DNA of 64,000 bases from Reticulitermes lucifugus (taxonomy: Eukaryota > Arthropoda > Insecta > Blattodea > Rhinotermitidae): the NCBI GenBank assembly GCA_026260175.1, contig JAKCWW010000448.1, forward strand, positions 47,584-111,583, given 5' to 3'. Positions 24,891 to 35,285 of this stretch are shown here, piece by piece. The notes under the pieces were generated by a model that worked only from the letters and a program-made list of their open reading frames with translations, was not told the origin of the DNA and did not search any database. Each line of letters opens with the position of its first letter. Within the stretch, counting starts at the first letter, position 1. The position numbers were made by a program, and so were the translations under genes.

Positions 24891-25534
24891 TGTACCATGC
24901 GGACTGTAGAACCAACTCTTTACCGTTTACTACGAAATAAAGTTGTCAGAATTAGTTTAGATTTACCCTAATCGTATTTTGATGGTTTTGTGTTTGCTAG
25001 TTGCAGCTTTTTGCCGTCCACATTGTGCGAGAGCAAGTCACGTGTTAAGAAGAAAATAAATTCCTTTGATAGCTTTGACTGTAGGACAATGTTAAGTGAA
25101 TGGTTTGCCGTGAATATCGGCTTTCTCTCTCAGGTTCGGAGTGGGTGCGTTTTAATTAAAAGGACAATGTGAATTAACCTCGTCTGGCCGGTTATAACAG
25201 TAAAAGTTAGAGAAAATTAATAAATTAAAACAAGCGCAGCCCGAGTGTCCTCTACCGTACGTTAAGCAAACTATACAAATCACATACAACTGTACCACAC
25301 ATGCACAGAGCACCTATGCTTCTGTGGAAAAATGGCATATGTGCTCTTTTAAAAGTTCCCTTCTGTCAAATGCCTCAGAAGAACAGTCATACGTGGATGT
25401 ACGTACGTTCGGTTTATTGCCGTTGCTTTACACGGAACCCGTCGTTCCGTATTGTCGTACCATACAACAGTTAGTTGGTTGTAAAATGTAAGAAATCCAC
25501 TTCTTATGAAATGGTTGATTTTGACAGTAAGGTA

Positions 25535-25812
25535 AGGTAAAGTTCACCCTAGAACAGGCCATGAAGGCCCATAGGGAGGTAGAGGTATAGCTCTACTCTC
25601 TCCTCGGCGCTAGATGGGAGTAGGTGGTGAACGCCACGCCCCGGCCGCTTTACCCCCAGGAAAGAGAGACCCGGCACTCATTGTACAGGAGGCTGGGTGA
25701 GCCCCAGGTTCGGTCTGGACGGGTGCGGAAAATCTTGCCTTCACCGGAATTCGATCACCGGACCGTCCAGCCTGTAGCGAGTAGCTATACGACTGCGCTA
25801 TCCCGGCCCACG
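25535..25812 (-). mobile_element. tRNA-derived SINE, family 2
   Basis: Minus strand: GGGATAGCGCAGTCGTATAG, GTGATCGAATTCCGGTG, then GGGGGTAAAGCGGCCGGGGC. One of the better preserved copies. A TAAGGTAAGGTAAAG tail at its 3' end suggests the element's terminal short repeat. Confidence 0.75.
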
Positions 25813-25961
25813 ATGTTGAGAGTAGTAAACCTTATAACGCAGTTTCGTTCTTACGACGTGTAGAAGGGATGCAAGCAACAACAGCGACAATAGGCCTAAT
25901 GTGTATTACTTTGAAATAAAATATTACTTTCAGCACGAATGTCTTTGCCATACGAATAACC

Positions 25962-26018
25962 AGATCTTCGCTCTTCTGGGTTGTTACGCTGCGTAACATC
26001 CAAGAAGAGCGAAGATCT
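25962..26018. repeat. 28-bp-arm palindrome
   Basis: AGATCTTCGCTCTTCTGGGT and its imperfect inverse (about 25 of 28 matching) are separated by two bases. Related single units with TCTTCTGGGATATTACGC lie at 15480-15545, 26100-26215 and 46245-46330. Confidence 0.75.
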
Positions 26019-26514
26019 CATTTACACCTCGGCGGAAGCCTGAAATCACGATTGATAACCAGTGAAGCCTGTCAGAGTGCGCACGCAATCTTAAGGCATG
26101 TTTGAGATCTGCGCTCTTCTGGGATATTACGCAGCGTTGAGTGGTAGTTCTGTACCGACGTTTCTGGACAACCTCATCTACATCGCGGCGGAAGCCTGAA
26201 TTCACGCGTTAAGGCATGTTCTGCCCTCTGTTTCTCAAGCGTTTGGATCGTGGATTCGAATGCTACTGCTGACTTCGATGTGTTGTGTGTGTAGTTAGAA
26301 GACTTGAAACGGGCCGATCCCCTCATCCATGGAGCCTACCGTAAGTCTGTAGGCTCAATAAGATTTATCTGGTAGAAGCACGAGTCTAATAAACGAAGCG
26401 GACGCAAGCAAAGTCCTTACAGCACCGATGTCATTCGACATGCGAACGAAATTCCGGAAATGCGTCTTTCTTGTGTATCGAGGTGCATATCTAGCCTATT
26501 AGCTACTAGTCGTT

Positions 26515-26960
26515 GATCCTTGGTAGCTCAGTCATTGTAGTAACTAGGTTAATAAGGGCCGTGCCATGGCTCAGGCGGTTAGTCGCCGGCCTCTCACCGC
26601 GGAGGCCCGGGTTCGATTCCGGGCCAGTCCATGTGGGATTTGTGGTGGACAAAGTGACACTGGGACAGGTTTTTCCCCGAGTAATTCGGTTTTCCCCTAT
26701 CAGTTTCATTCCACCGGTGCTCCATTACAAGGAAAAACGGAAAAAAGTAATCATCTTCATCACAGGGTTGCACAATAGGCCTCAAAGCTGCGGTGCGTCT
26801 ATAGCATCTGCTGCGGTGCCCTTCACCACAAAAAAGAAACGAGGCTACTAGAAGGCCGATAGATCAGGGTTCGATTTCCGCCAAAGGCAAGAGGTTTCGT
26901 CTACTCCAAAGTGTTCTGACCAGGCTATTAGGATAGCCGAGGAGGTGTAAAAATTACGTG
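26515..26960 (+). mobile_element. tRNA-derived SINE, family 2, split by a family 1 SINE
   Basis: Left part TGGTAGCTCAGTCATTGTAG and right part GATCAGGGTTCGATTTCCGC are the A-box and B-box halves of one tRNA-like head. The family 1 copy sits between them. This gives a relative age: family 2 inserted first. Confidence 0.72.
26557..26843 (+). mobile_element. tRNA-derived SINE, family 1
   Basis: Head GCCATGGCTCAGGCGGTTAG resembles a tRNA A box and GGGTTCGATTCCGGGCC an intact B box, so it has an internal RNA polymerase III promoter. The body contains GGACAAAGTGACACTGGGAC. It is inserted into a family 2 SINE, whose halves flank it at 26515-26556 and about 26844-26960. Best-preserved of six family 1 copies here. 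Confidence 0.8.
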
Positions 26961-27649
26961 AACGCGCCATAGTGTTGCGGTATAGTACATTGCCTATTTT
27001 GTTTGACGGTAAATAGGCGCTTCAGATAACATAGAAACTGTCAGTGACGTACATAATTGTCCATAATTGTCAATTGCTAATAATTTTTGCAACCAGACTG
27101 TCACTATTCTTGCAGAAAAATCGCCGTTTTAATGTCCTTGACCTTCTTAGACCGTTTGGACAGTAGTTGTAGGTAAACTTATCCGTATGAAGCCTAAATG
27201 AACGATGGTGAATAAGAGGCAAGAAAACAGCAGTGGAAGGGTAGATGAAAAGTGGATTTTTTAAAAAATGAATAACACTCATTTTGCCGGGGAATGGGGG
27301 TTCTGGGATTCTCCCGATCGTACTTCTGATAGAAAATATTACAGAATGGTGAGAAATAGTGGCTTGTGGCAGTAGTTGCTGAATTTTTATTTTATGTTGA
27401 TTGGCGAGTGGGTAGATAATTTGGTGGCCTTGCCAGGAAGGGGTTCAGTTTTCATGGATTTGAGTTTGGTGGACTGCGTGAAAGCATTGTCGTTCGTCAG
27501 CTGATACTTACACGTAGAGAACATATCCATGTAAGATGTTGAAAGAAATTAGGACGATTATTTTGTAAGCCTCATCTCCATGTCAATCGTATACAGAAAT
27601 TCAGTTCCCACTTCACAGGGAACACTCTGACCATTAAAACGTCCAGTTG

Positions 27650-27780
27650 GTTAATGGTGTTTGGGGAAATAATGTCTGTTTACTGTGAGAATCATACGAA
27701 ACACACAAACACACTGTGTGGGCAGAAGACAGAGTTCCTTAGTGTTAAAGCGGGAGGCACATGTAATAAGCACTTGGTTT
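27650..27780 (-). repeat. MEAQ repeat
   Basis: Plus strand shows TGTTTACTGTGAGAATCATA and ACACTGTGTGGGCAGAAGAC, reverse of the repeat centre. Confidence 0.6.
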
Positions 27781-27989
27781 CAAGTGGATGAAAACTGTCA
27801 CTTTTAACTTTACGTAACATTAGTGTCACAACGTATTGGTTGTCACCGACTAGAATCAGAGTGAAGAGTAAAAGATGCTAAAGTTTGTTCTTACATCAGT
27901 AGAGACAATCTAGTTCTTGTGTTTGTGTGAGTGAGCCTGCTTACTCAGTGTGTATGCGTATGTAGGGTGTGGGGAAACTTAGCAATTTG

Positions 27990-28135
27990 TATTAGACGTA
28001 AGCAGCTACTGGGTGACCTTAAGGAAAAGAGAGGATACTGGAAATTGAAAGAGGAAGCACTAAATCGCACTCTGTGGAAAACTCGCTTTGGAAGAGGCTA
28101 TGGACCTGTCGTAAGGCTACAGAATGAATGAATCC
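27990..28135 (+). pseudogene. Non-LTR retrotransposon C-terminal tail, second copy
   Basis: Encodes GDLKEKRGYWKLKEEALNRT and FGRGYGPVVRLQNE then TGA, matching the tail of the 1170-1600 copy. Only the last 40 or so codons remain. Confidence 0.65.
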
Positions 28136-28612
28136 AGTTCTAATAAACATCTGGCAGTCACAAGCCTCTTGTACACTGCAGATGTCCTTGAAAGGTCGTC
28201 GATATTTCAAATTTACCTCTTTATTGAACCCGGTAAGATAGAAGTAGTTGTCACTTAGAAACCAAGATGTTCGTTTCTGGCCGTTTGCGAAATAATGTTG
28301 TGACGTAACAACGTCTGCCTGCCCACATTCATTAATTTGAGAACAGGTTTGAAATTATTCATATTTACCGTGTACGAGCTTACAGTAGTGGGTAATAAAA
28401 TATTGCGTCTTTACACTACACGATTGTGGGAAAACTTCCTTTATTTGTTTACAGCGTTGTTTCCGACAAGGTTTAGCCTGTGCCATCAATAAGAAGATCT
28501 TTCAGGTACAACTGTGGGAATTACTGCTGGCTTTACATTTGTATCATACAGTCGTTAACAGTTAGCAGTATTATAACAAACAAATACACTTTTTGTATCT
28601 CTGTTACACTTT

Positions 28613-28656
28613 TACCCTACATATGTTTCGGCTGTGGTCCGGCCATCATCACGGTA
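28613..28656 (-). ncRNA. Hammerhead-like motif in the left arm
   Basis: On the minus strand: TACC, GTGATGA (first core C changed to G), T, stem II GGCCG/CAGCC with one mismatch, GAAAC, palindromic stem III ACAT/ATGT, GTA, then GGGTA. It preserves stem III and the GTA site better than the right-arm copy but has lost the invariant first core cytosine. Confidence 0.5.
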
Positions 28657-28923
28657 CACTAGTAGGTTCACTTCACTGGCACTGGTTCATTTGGTATTAT
28701 CACACGTCATCACAATGTTTTTGTAGCTTTTGTTCACTTTCAAATGCAGGTTGTGTTTGTCTTGCGTCAAAAGCTCGAGGTATAACACTGCGGGTTGCAG
28801 TTATAAAACAGTATCTGGTTGGTAGTAGTTCAAACATTAAAGTTGTTAAAATTGTTAAAAATTGTTGAAATTACTGGCAGATGTTTTTTTATTGGATGTT
28901 GACATCCGCGTCCTGTTGTTGCT

Positions 28924-29056
28924 NNNNNNNNNNNNNNNNNNNNNNNNNNNNNNNNNNNNNNNNNNNNNNNNNNNNNNNNNNNNNNNNNNNNNNNNNNNNN
29001 NNNNNNNNNNNNNNNNNNNNNNNNNNNNNNNNNNNNNNNNNNNNNNNNNNNNNNNN
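28924..29056. other. Assembly gap (133 N) at the centre of the inverted repeat
   Basis: The run of N lies between two inverted 319-bp arms, where short-read assembly commonly fails. Reading frames drawn across it are meaningless. Confidence 0.99.
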
Positions 29057-29280
29057 CTGCCAGTAATTTCAACAATTTTTAACAATTTTAACAACTTTAA
29101 TGTTTGAACTACTACCAACGAGATAATCTTTTATAACTGCTACCCGCAGTGTTATACCTCGAGCTTTTGACGCAAGACAAACACAACCTGCATTTGAAAG
29201 TGAACAAAAGCTACAAAAACATTGTGATGACGTGTGATAATACCAAATGAACAAGTGCCAGTGAAGTGAACCTACTAGTG

Positions 29281-29323
29281 TACCCTGATGATGGCTGGAC
29301 CACAGCCGAAACATACATGGGTA
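29281..29323 (+). ncRNA. Hammerhead-like motif in the right arm
   Basis: TACC, CTGATGA (29285-29291), T, perfect 5-bp stem II GGCTG/CAGCC, GAAAC, then ACATACAT and GGTA. Core and stem II are intact. Stem III is damaged relative to the left arm (one base lost and ATGT changed), so this copy may be inactive. Stem I is TACC/GGTA. Confidence 0.5.
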
Positions 29324-29805
29324 AAAGTGTAACAGAAATACAAAAAGTGTATTTGTTTGTTATAATACTGCTAATTGAATCAAAATGCACGGTGAAAATA
29401 ACGTGAAGATAGTCGTTAACAGTGTTATACGTATTGTATACACAATTGGTTCAGCATGTGAAAATACTAAATCCTAGAACTGTATTGTGATAAATTGCTT
29501 TATAGTGTTTAAGTATGTAATTCCAGTGGTTCTGAGAATTACCTGGACTATTTTTTATAAACCTCGGTACACAACACACAACCTACAGATTGGTGTTTAT
29601 ATAAAAATCCAGGTCATTCTTAGAACCCAGTGGGGTTACATGCTTAATCATTATAAAGAAATTGATCAAAAAATGGTCCTAACTTTTTTCCAATATACTG
29701 AAAAAATTGTAACTGTTCTTCATAAGGATTTATAGAATATCGCATTGTTAAGGAATGTGATACAAACTTAAAGCCAGCAGTAATTCCCAATATTGTATAT
29801 GAATG

Positions 29806-29850
29806 ATTTCCCAGATGATGGCCAAGCAGAGATCGAAACGTGTCGGAAAT
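29806..29850 (+). ncRNA. Hammerhead-like motif with GTC site (core mutated)
   Basis: Stem I ATTTCC (29806-29811) pairs perfectly with GGAAAT (29845-29850). The core is CAGATGA instead of CTGATGA. GAAAC is at 29835-29839, stem III ACG/TGT (one wobble) and the site triplet is GTC at 29842-29844. Stem II is weak. It looks like a decayed copy of the same motif, 400 bp right of the Penelope-like element. Confidence 0.5.
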
Positions 29851-31720
29851 AACATTGTAAGCCAGTGACGAACAACTTCTAGGGTAGGAGAGCCAAATCA
29901 AGAGAAAAAGATGTTCGCTGGCCACATTATAAATAGTTCCTGTAGCTCTTACTTATGTATCACTGATGATAGCACTCTGTGGTCAATAGTGACAGGGATT
30001 GCTACCGTCCTTCTAGATTCAACGTCTCTAGATGATGTGTTTTTCCGCAGGCAACGGAAAACACAGGCGTGGTAATCGAACTAGTCAGGTTCGGTAGGCA
30101 TTTGTTCTAATCTTCAGGGATTATTGCCGCGTGGAACGTTAACGGATTGCCGTTCTACACTCCACGCTGCACTTAAAATAAAACTCACTGGTATTTTAAG
30201 TACTTTCTTGGTTTATTGTCAGGAATGATGATTTCTTTTACGTCAAAATTTAACAAAGTTCACTTCGGAAATTTATCCTGAACTCAGCACTTTAAAACCA
30301 GTCGCATCAGGTTATCACTCCGCTCCATAAAGTATATGTATATGTTAAATGTTAAGTTTAATTGTGCATTCGGATGTACCGAAATACACTGTTATTGACA
30401 CAGTCACTCCCCAGTATCACGTTGGCACACTATTTCACTTTACAATAATTTCTAATTAAAAATTGGTAGTGATATTGGCCGAAAATCACAGAGCACAAAG
30501 AATTTGCGTCTGATCTGCTCCAGATGCCAAACAAAGAGTTCTTTGTTCACATACTTCTCGTTGCTTCCGCATAATTACTCCCCTCTCTTAAACTCCACAG
30601 TAATCCTATTAGTCGAAATGTAAATTGAAACAAAATCTCATAGGCCGAATTCAAACTTTTAAATTCATGTAACCTAATTGGTCAAATAACCCCGCGCTGG
30701 AAATCCCTACATCAACTTCGGAAAACCCCATCTCCGCAGTTAACATTCTACAAATGGCTATTTATGACGCACGGCTGGTAGCTTCCCTACTAAAATTTAT
30801 GGAGGTTTAATTTCAAGTATAATGGTTTCTCAACATAGCGTCTGTTTCCTAAATGTATAGAAAACCCGGGACATTATAAGAGCCTGCAAGTCCTTTTAGT
30901 TTCATTGACTACTCTCCCCCCACCTAGTTTACGGCTGCAGGTCTGACTCGCCTTTTTAGTGCATCTTCCTACGCCAGATGTTCTAATTGTTTAGCGAAAA
31001 AAAACTATGATGTCCACCAAGACGATGATTAGGACTCGAACCCAAACTGTCCGGTAACAGGATGAAGGGCTAAAACTTTTTTTAAATTAATTTTGGAAAA
31101 AGAATTAATCCAACAAATACTGAAATTAATCTTACCTAATCCATACTTCTGTCTGTACTGTCACTGACCTTTTCCATTCAATCGTAGACTGTGATCGAGA
31201 AAACAATAGGAATGAAAGCGGCAGAGATCCTGCGGTTGAAGCAAGTCGGCACACATGCTGTGCTGTCAAGTAAGTACATTGAGCCACCATGTTACGTCCC
31301 GGTTCCTAAACCTACAAGTAATGAAGCCAAGTACCGCGACAGTTACTTTTTTGTGATGTGCAACTTTTATTTATATTTCGTCGCGAAAAGTGTGTTGTGT
31401 TGTCAGTAATACAACGCATAGTGAATAATATTTTTGTACGAATTCGGACAAAATACGTATTGGTCATATTTAATATATTTTTGTTTCGTGTTCCGAAAAT
31501 TATATCGCAGGCCGCATGGCTAGGGTGGAAGGGCCGCATTTTTCTCATCGCTGTTGTAACTAAATAAAGAAATGTTTTAATGAAATCGTCTTGTGTGCAC
31601 AGACGGTGTTTTGTTAATTATTGCTGAGAGCAGGAATTTACCAGTTCTCGAAATTTTCGTGTAATTTGATAATTAAGAGTTCAAATAACATTTTAAAGTC
31701 CCGTTTCAGTCGTGGTTAAA
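29851..31720. other. No gene recognised
   Basis: AT-rich and intronic if the gene extends left. 30120-30330 has an LTR-like feel (short TATA-poor AATAAA block) but no paired ends. Confidence 0.45.
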
Positions 31721-31724
31721 GCCG

Positions 31725-31990
31725 AACAAAACAGGCACTTGACATGAAGACTAGCCTGCATTTTCGCGCGCATCTGGAGTGTAACTCGTTAAATACCCAT
31801 ATTTGTCGGAGCGAAATATGTTTCGAGCAGAACTTGCAGAGAGAAGAACGCAACACATACTTTATGTTTCTTTTATATTTATTTGTCTGAAAATCTTAAC
31901 AGCTTTCCAGATAATTAAATTAATACGTATGCTATTTGGAGACAGTAAGAGCGATTGCGTCAGTAGAGAGAACGTCAGCTTTCCTCTGTT
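31725..31990 (-). repeat. Family D related repeat, partial
   Basis: GACATGAAGACTAGCCTGCA, then TATGTTTCGAGCAGAACTTG; shares the 3' block of 42785-43190. Confidence 0.45.
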
Positions 31991-32178
31991 GCTGAGCATC
32001 AGGTTCTGTATAAAGCAAATATGTCGCCCAGAGTCTAAAGCTGGACTCTGGCCGACATCTTCATCTTACGTCAATTCTGAAGTCAACAATCCGTAAGTTT
32101 ATAATTCTGACATTTTTAACATTTTGTTATTGTAATACAAAGAATTTTGTGTTAGTACTTGCACATATTTGTATTTTT

Positions 32179-32222
32179 GATTCCCTGAAGATGGCGCCTT
32201 GGCGCTGAAACATGTAGGAATT
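32179..32222 (+). ncRNA. Hammerhead-ribozyme-like motif, near-canonical
   Basis: Reading 5' to 3': GATTCC, then CTGAAGA (32185-32191), a single T, stem II GGCGC/GCGCT closed by a short loop, GAAA (32207-32210), a 3-bp stem III ACA/TGT, then the cleavage-type triplet GTA ending at 32216, then GGAATT. Stem I GATTCC/GGAATT pairs fully, with one G-T wobble. Position 7 of the CTGANGA core is variable in known hammerheads. The extra T after the core is unusual; an extra base at this site is known in at least one natural hammerhead. Very short stem III is typical of retroelement hammerheads, which may act as dimers. It lies in the intron before exon A. Activity is an inference. Confidence 0.65.
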
Positions 32223-32619
32223 TTATGTGTTATGTATGATTTTTAGTCGTTTTATGTCCATGTGTTGGTTACTGTAATTACTTATAATAATAATGCAAGG
32301 AATATATAATATCAAATAAGGACACACATTTGTTATTCCTACATACTTTAAGTCCTTATTGGGAAGCTGATAGTGACGGAGTTGGTTAAGAAATTCACGT
32401 TTTTATAGAACCCGAACGTTCATTACCGTGTTCAGATGAAGCCATTCCACATCCTCACATCGTGTGTTTATAGATTTACACAGTAGTGTAGACAGCTGTT
32501 ACAAGCCAGATATTAGTGTAGTGTATCGCTGTCATGCGTGCTACATATCCCGCCCGTTCTATCCTTCTTCATTTCATCGCATTAACAAGTATTTGGTGAA
32601 GGGGATATACGAATTACAA

Positions 32620-32890
32620 AGCCGAATAGCTGAGTTACTATACAGATAAGGCTACGGGTGGAGACCGGCGAATTGGGGTTCGAAGCCCGGTGGGGGAGGA
32701 GATTCTCTTTCCTTTATAGCATTTACACCGGCTCTGGAGCCCGCCTAGCCATCTGTCCAGTGTGTACAGACAGCTTTTTGTCCCAGGAGTAATGCAGCCA
32801 GGGCGTGATGCTGACTACTCACCTCTATCTAGTTCCGAATGTTAAGAAATACTGGAGCAATACCTCCATAGGAAACCCAGACTCCATTTG
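32620..32890 (+). mobile_element. tRNA-derived SINE, family 2
   Basis: CGAATAGCTGAGTTACTATA head, GGGGTTCGAAGCCCGGTG B box, then CAGGGCGTGATGCTGACTAC and CAATACCTCCATAGGAAACC. Confidence 0.75.
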
Positions 32891-33149
32891 GCCTCTAGTG
32901 CCTGTCCTTTGCGCTTTTAGTTACACTGAAAGTTGCACAGCTACGAGGCAACTTGACCTGCTGTTGCCTGCACGCCAGTGTGTATATTTTTATGTTACTC
33001 TTCCATTGCAGACACAAGCAGACAATTGCAATTACTAATGGAAACATGGTGCCGTGCTGTGTTTACCCACGGCTGTACGAGCTTCTGTAAATTAAATGTT
33101 ACTACGCTCCGGCACACTGGCTCCAGCGCAGTGAGAGAAATATTTATAT

Positions 33150-33312
33150 GATCCTGAAGATTAAAATACACAGAGCCACACTTTTACCTGTTGTTTTGTA
33201 TACGCGTGAAACTTGGTGTCTCGCCTTAGAGGGGAACACAGAGAACAGGGTGCTGTGGAGAATAGACTATTTGGATATAAGAATGAGGAAGTGGCAAAAA
33301 AGTAAATTTGTT
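33150..33312 (+). pseudogene. Non-LTR retrotransposon relic (LPVVLY...W motif)
   Basis: Frames encode KIKIHRATLLPVVLYTRETW, then CLALEG and ENRVLWRI. This is the LPVLLYG-ETW block near the C-terminus of many insect LINE proteins. Short and frameshifted. Confidence 0.6.
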
Positions 33313-33317
33313 CCTGT

Positions 33318-33600
33318 TGTTAATTGAGCACCACGCCATAAGGACTTATGGGAAAGTGGAGGTATGGCGTTACCCATTCATTACTTCCGCACTACGTGGA
33401 GGTGACAGATCAGTTTCACGCACCGGCCTCTTTAAGCCCGGGGAAGAGTCCCCAGTATCCATTGAATAGGAGATATGGGTGGATTCCTGAGCCGCGGTCG
33501 GCGCTGTGGAGAGGAAAATAATCTCTGGCCCTGCCTGAATCGAACCTCTGTTCCTCAGTTGACCATCCCATGGCCTAGTCATTATACTTTGCGCCCTTTA
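33318..33600 (-). mobile_element. tRNA-derived SINE, family 2
   Basis: Minus strand: GAGGTTCGATTCAGGCAGGG, CTTCCCCGGGCTTAAAGAGG, CCGGTGCGTGAAACTGATCT. Just right of the LINE relic at 33150-33312. Confidence 0.7.
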
Positions 33601-34040
33601 CCTGGAGTGATTGTATGAAGATGATATTAGCGAGTCATGTAGCACGCGTGTTGGTTACTGAGAACTGCGTTCAAAGTTTGGATCCTAAAACCCTAAATTC
33701 AAGAAACTATTGGGGGTTATAAGGTAAGTGGAGGATATTATTAAGTAGAGGTGGTACAGTTTAAAGCAGAAGCCATTCATAGATCTACAAACCCGCTAAT
33801 AAAGTATTTATTAGTAATGTGTATTATACAGTAAAACTTACCGCATGTTAAAGCAGTTGTTAGAAATGTGTTCAGTACGGATACTGTCCATCTCAACTTT
33901 GGACACACGTTTTTCATATCCGGTGTGTTTTATGATGTGAATCTCTGCCTTAAACATACAAAGCTTAATGTTGTACTGATAGACTATCGATGAAACATTA
34001 AAACGATAGATGTACTAGTTTTATGTATGTTGTCTTCCAG

Positions 34041-34415
34041 GTCTGCTCAAGGGGTCTACTAGTCAGGGTCCGGAGGGCGGTTCACGGTCATCCCCTGCAG
34101 AGCGTCCGAAAACGTTGCGACGGCTGAAGAATGTTTACGATACCACATCAGGGACGAACGGTTCTGCGGGCAAATTGGACGACGGGGAGGAAGCTGTCAC
34201 TAAGAGACCGTCTGCCTCATGTTCCCGGAGCGGAGGAAGTGGCGCGGGTTCGGGATCCGGCATTGACAAGAGCCAGTGTCTATCGATTCTTAGTCCCTTC
34301 GATGAACAAGAGGAATGGGCCAAAATATCAGAGATTATGGCATCTTTCGGCACTGGACTTGTCCGAGAATCGGTGTTCGTGAGCGAGTTGGAGAAGGAGT
34401 TCCAGAATCGCCTGG
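34041..34415 (+). CDS. ANKS1: ANKS1 orthologue, internal coding exon A (linker before SAM1)
   Basis: First exon of the ANKS1/Odin-like gene visible here. ANKS1 proteins are cytoplasmic adaptors with N-terminal ankyrin repeats, two SAM domains and a PTB domain, known in mammals to bind Eph and EGF receptors. A pyrimidine-rich acceptor ending in CAG precedes 34041 and a GTGAGT donor follows 34415. The exon starts with two bases of a split codon and leaves one base over, which fits the next exon. It encodes 124 full codons: a basic Ser/Gly-rich linker, then the acidic block SPFDEQEEWAKISEIMASFG, which resembles the segment just before SAM1 in ANKS1A/B. Counting its first full codon as residue 1, the visible protein is 667 residues. 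The ankyrin repeats must be upstream. Family assignment is strong; the orthologue (1A/1B-like) cannot be subdivided in insects. Confidence 0.88.
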
Positions 34416-34727
34416 GTGAGTGCGGACATATAGGTTACCTTCCGGGCGTTCCTTTGTCTGGGTGAATGTGGACATTGCGTTACCGCCCGGCTGTTCCTCT
34501 GTGTGGGCTAGTATGGACACCTAGGTTGCCGCCTGGGCTTTTCTTTCGGTGAGTGCGGAAACCTACGTTATCACCCGAATGTTTCTCTGTCTGGGTGAGT
34601 GCGGATATCAGGGTTACCGGCCGGATTTTCCTCTGTGTGAGTGCGGACATCTGGGTTGCCGCTGTGGCTTCTCTTGTCTCGGTGTGTGCAGATATCTGAG
34701 GTTACCGCTCATGTTTTACCGTGACTG
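34416..34727 (+). repeat. Minisatellite of 42-46 bp units containing the exon A splice donor
   Basis: About seven degenerate units start exactly at the exon A/intron boundary. Each contains a copy of the donor context (GTGAGTGCGGACAT) and a GGTTACCGCC segment. Donor-equivalent positions are 34416, 34462 (GTGAAT), 34507 (GCTAGT), 34549, 34595, 34637 and 34682 (GTGTGT); four are exact GTGAGT. The first in-frame stop after the native donor is at 34463-34465, so use of any later donor would truncate the protein or shift the frame. Confidence 0.88.
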
Positions 34728-34839
34728 AGAACTAAATAACGGTACTGATGAGAGGAGAGCGTCGAATGGCAGGGTGATTAGTGTGAACTAGGGAGAAGTG
34801 TTTTATTTAATGACGTCAGTTACTATGATTATGTAACGT

Positions 34840-35032
34840 CGGTGACACGAATGAAATACAAGTATGGAGCGTTACTGGAATGATAATGACAGGGGTAAAC
34901 GAAAGTACTCGGAGGAAAATCTAGCCCAGTGTCACTTTGTCCACCACAGATCCCACATGGACTGGCCTTGGGGTGAACCCAGGTCTCCTTGGCGACAGGC
35001 CGGCGACTAACCTCCTGATTCGTAGCACGGTT
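34840..35032 (-). mobile_element. tRNA-derived SINE, family 1
   Basis: Plus strand shows GTGTCACTTTGTCCACCACA, ATGGACTGGCCTTGGGGTGA and GATTCGTAGCACGG. In the intron between exons A and B, just after the donor minisatellite. Confidence 0.7.
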
Positions 35033-35285
35033 TAAGGTGGTAATGAATAAGCAGTTGGAAAGGGTGTGGATGGAAGTGATCGTTGCCTGGTTTGACTTAC
35101 TCTCCCAGTTTCCGTAGAGGGTCTGAAAAAGACGACGAAATCTTAGGTTACAGTTGCCCGTTTCGGGTCCAGGTTACGAAAGACGAGAGCTGCTCAGTCG
35201 ATCGCGCCCTTCGGAAAATGTATCAGAATTAAGGCTCTGTTGTCTTATTACATGTGGTAGTTACCAAACATTGATCGTGAAGTAT

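Larger units (their letters stand above)
28562..29410. mobile_element. Penelope-like element arrangement: inverted arms, one-sided extension, target duplication
   Basis: Two near-identical arms, 28562-28880 and 29057-29374, are inverted relative to each other. A 36-bp tail (29375-29410, TTGAATCAAAATGCACGG...) is present only on the right. The 13-mer AGTCGTTAACAGT occurs at 28550-28562 and 29411-29423 as a direct repeat, consistent with a target-site duplication. Inverted pseudo-LTRs, a short extension on one end and a 12-15 bp duplication are described features of Penelope-like retroelements. Each arm contains a hammerhead-like core, also described in that group. The centre holds only 43 readable bases and 133 Ns, so a reverse transcriptase could be hidden in the gap or the copy could be non-autonomous. 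Confidence 0.62.

Noticed and set aside
26557-26640. Candidate tRNA gene
   Set aside because: A and B boxes are present but a SINE body follows and several similar copies occur, so it is a SINE head.
28830-29118. Frames spanning the N run
   Set aside because: Translation across 133 Ns is meaningless.
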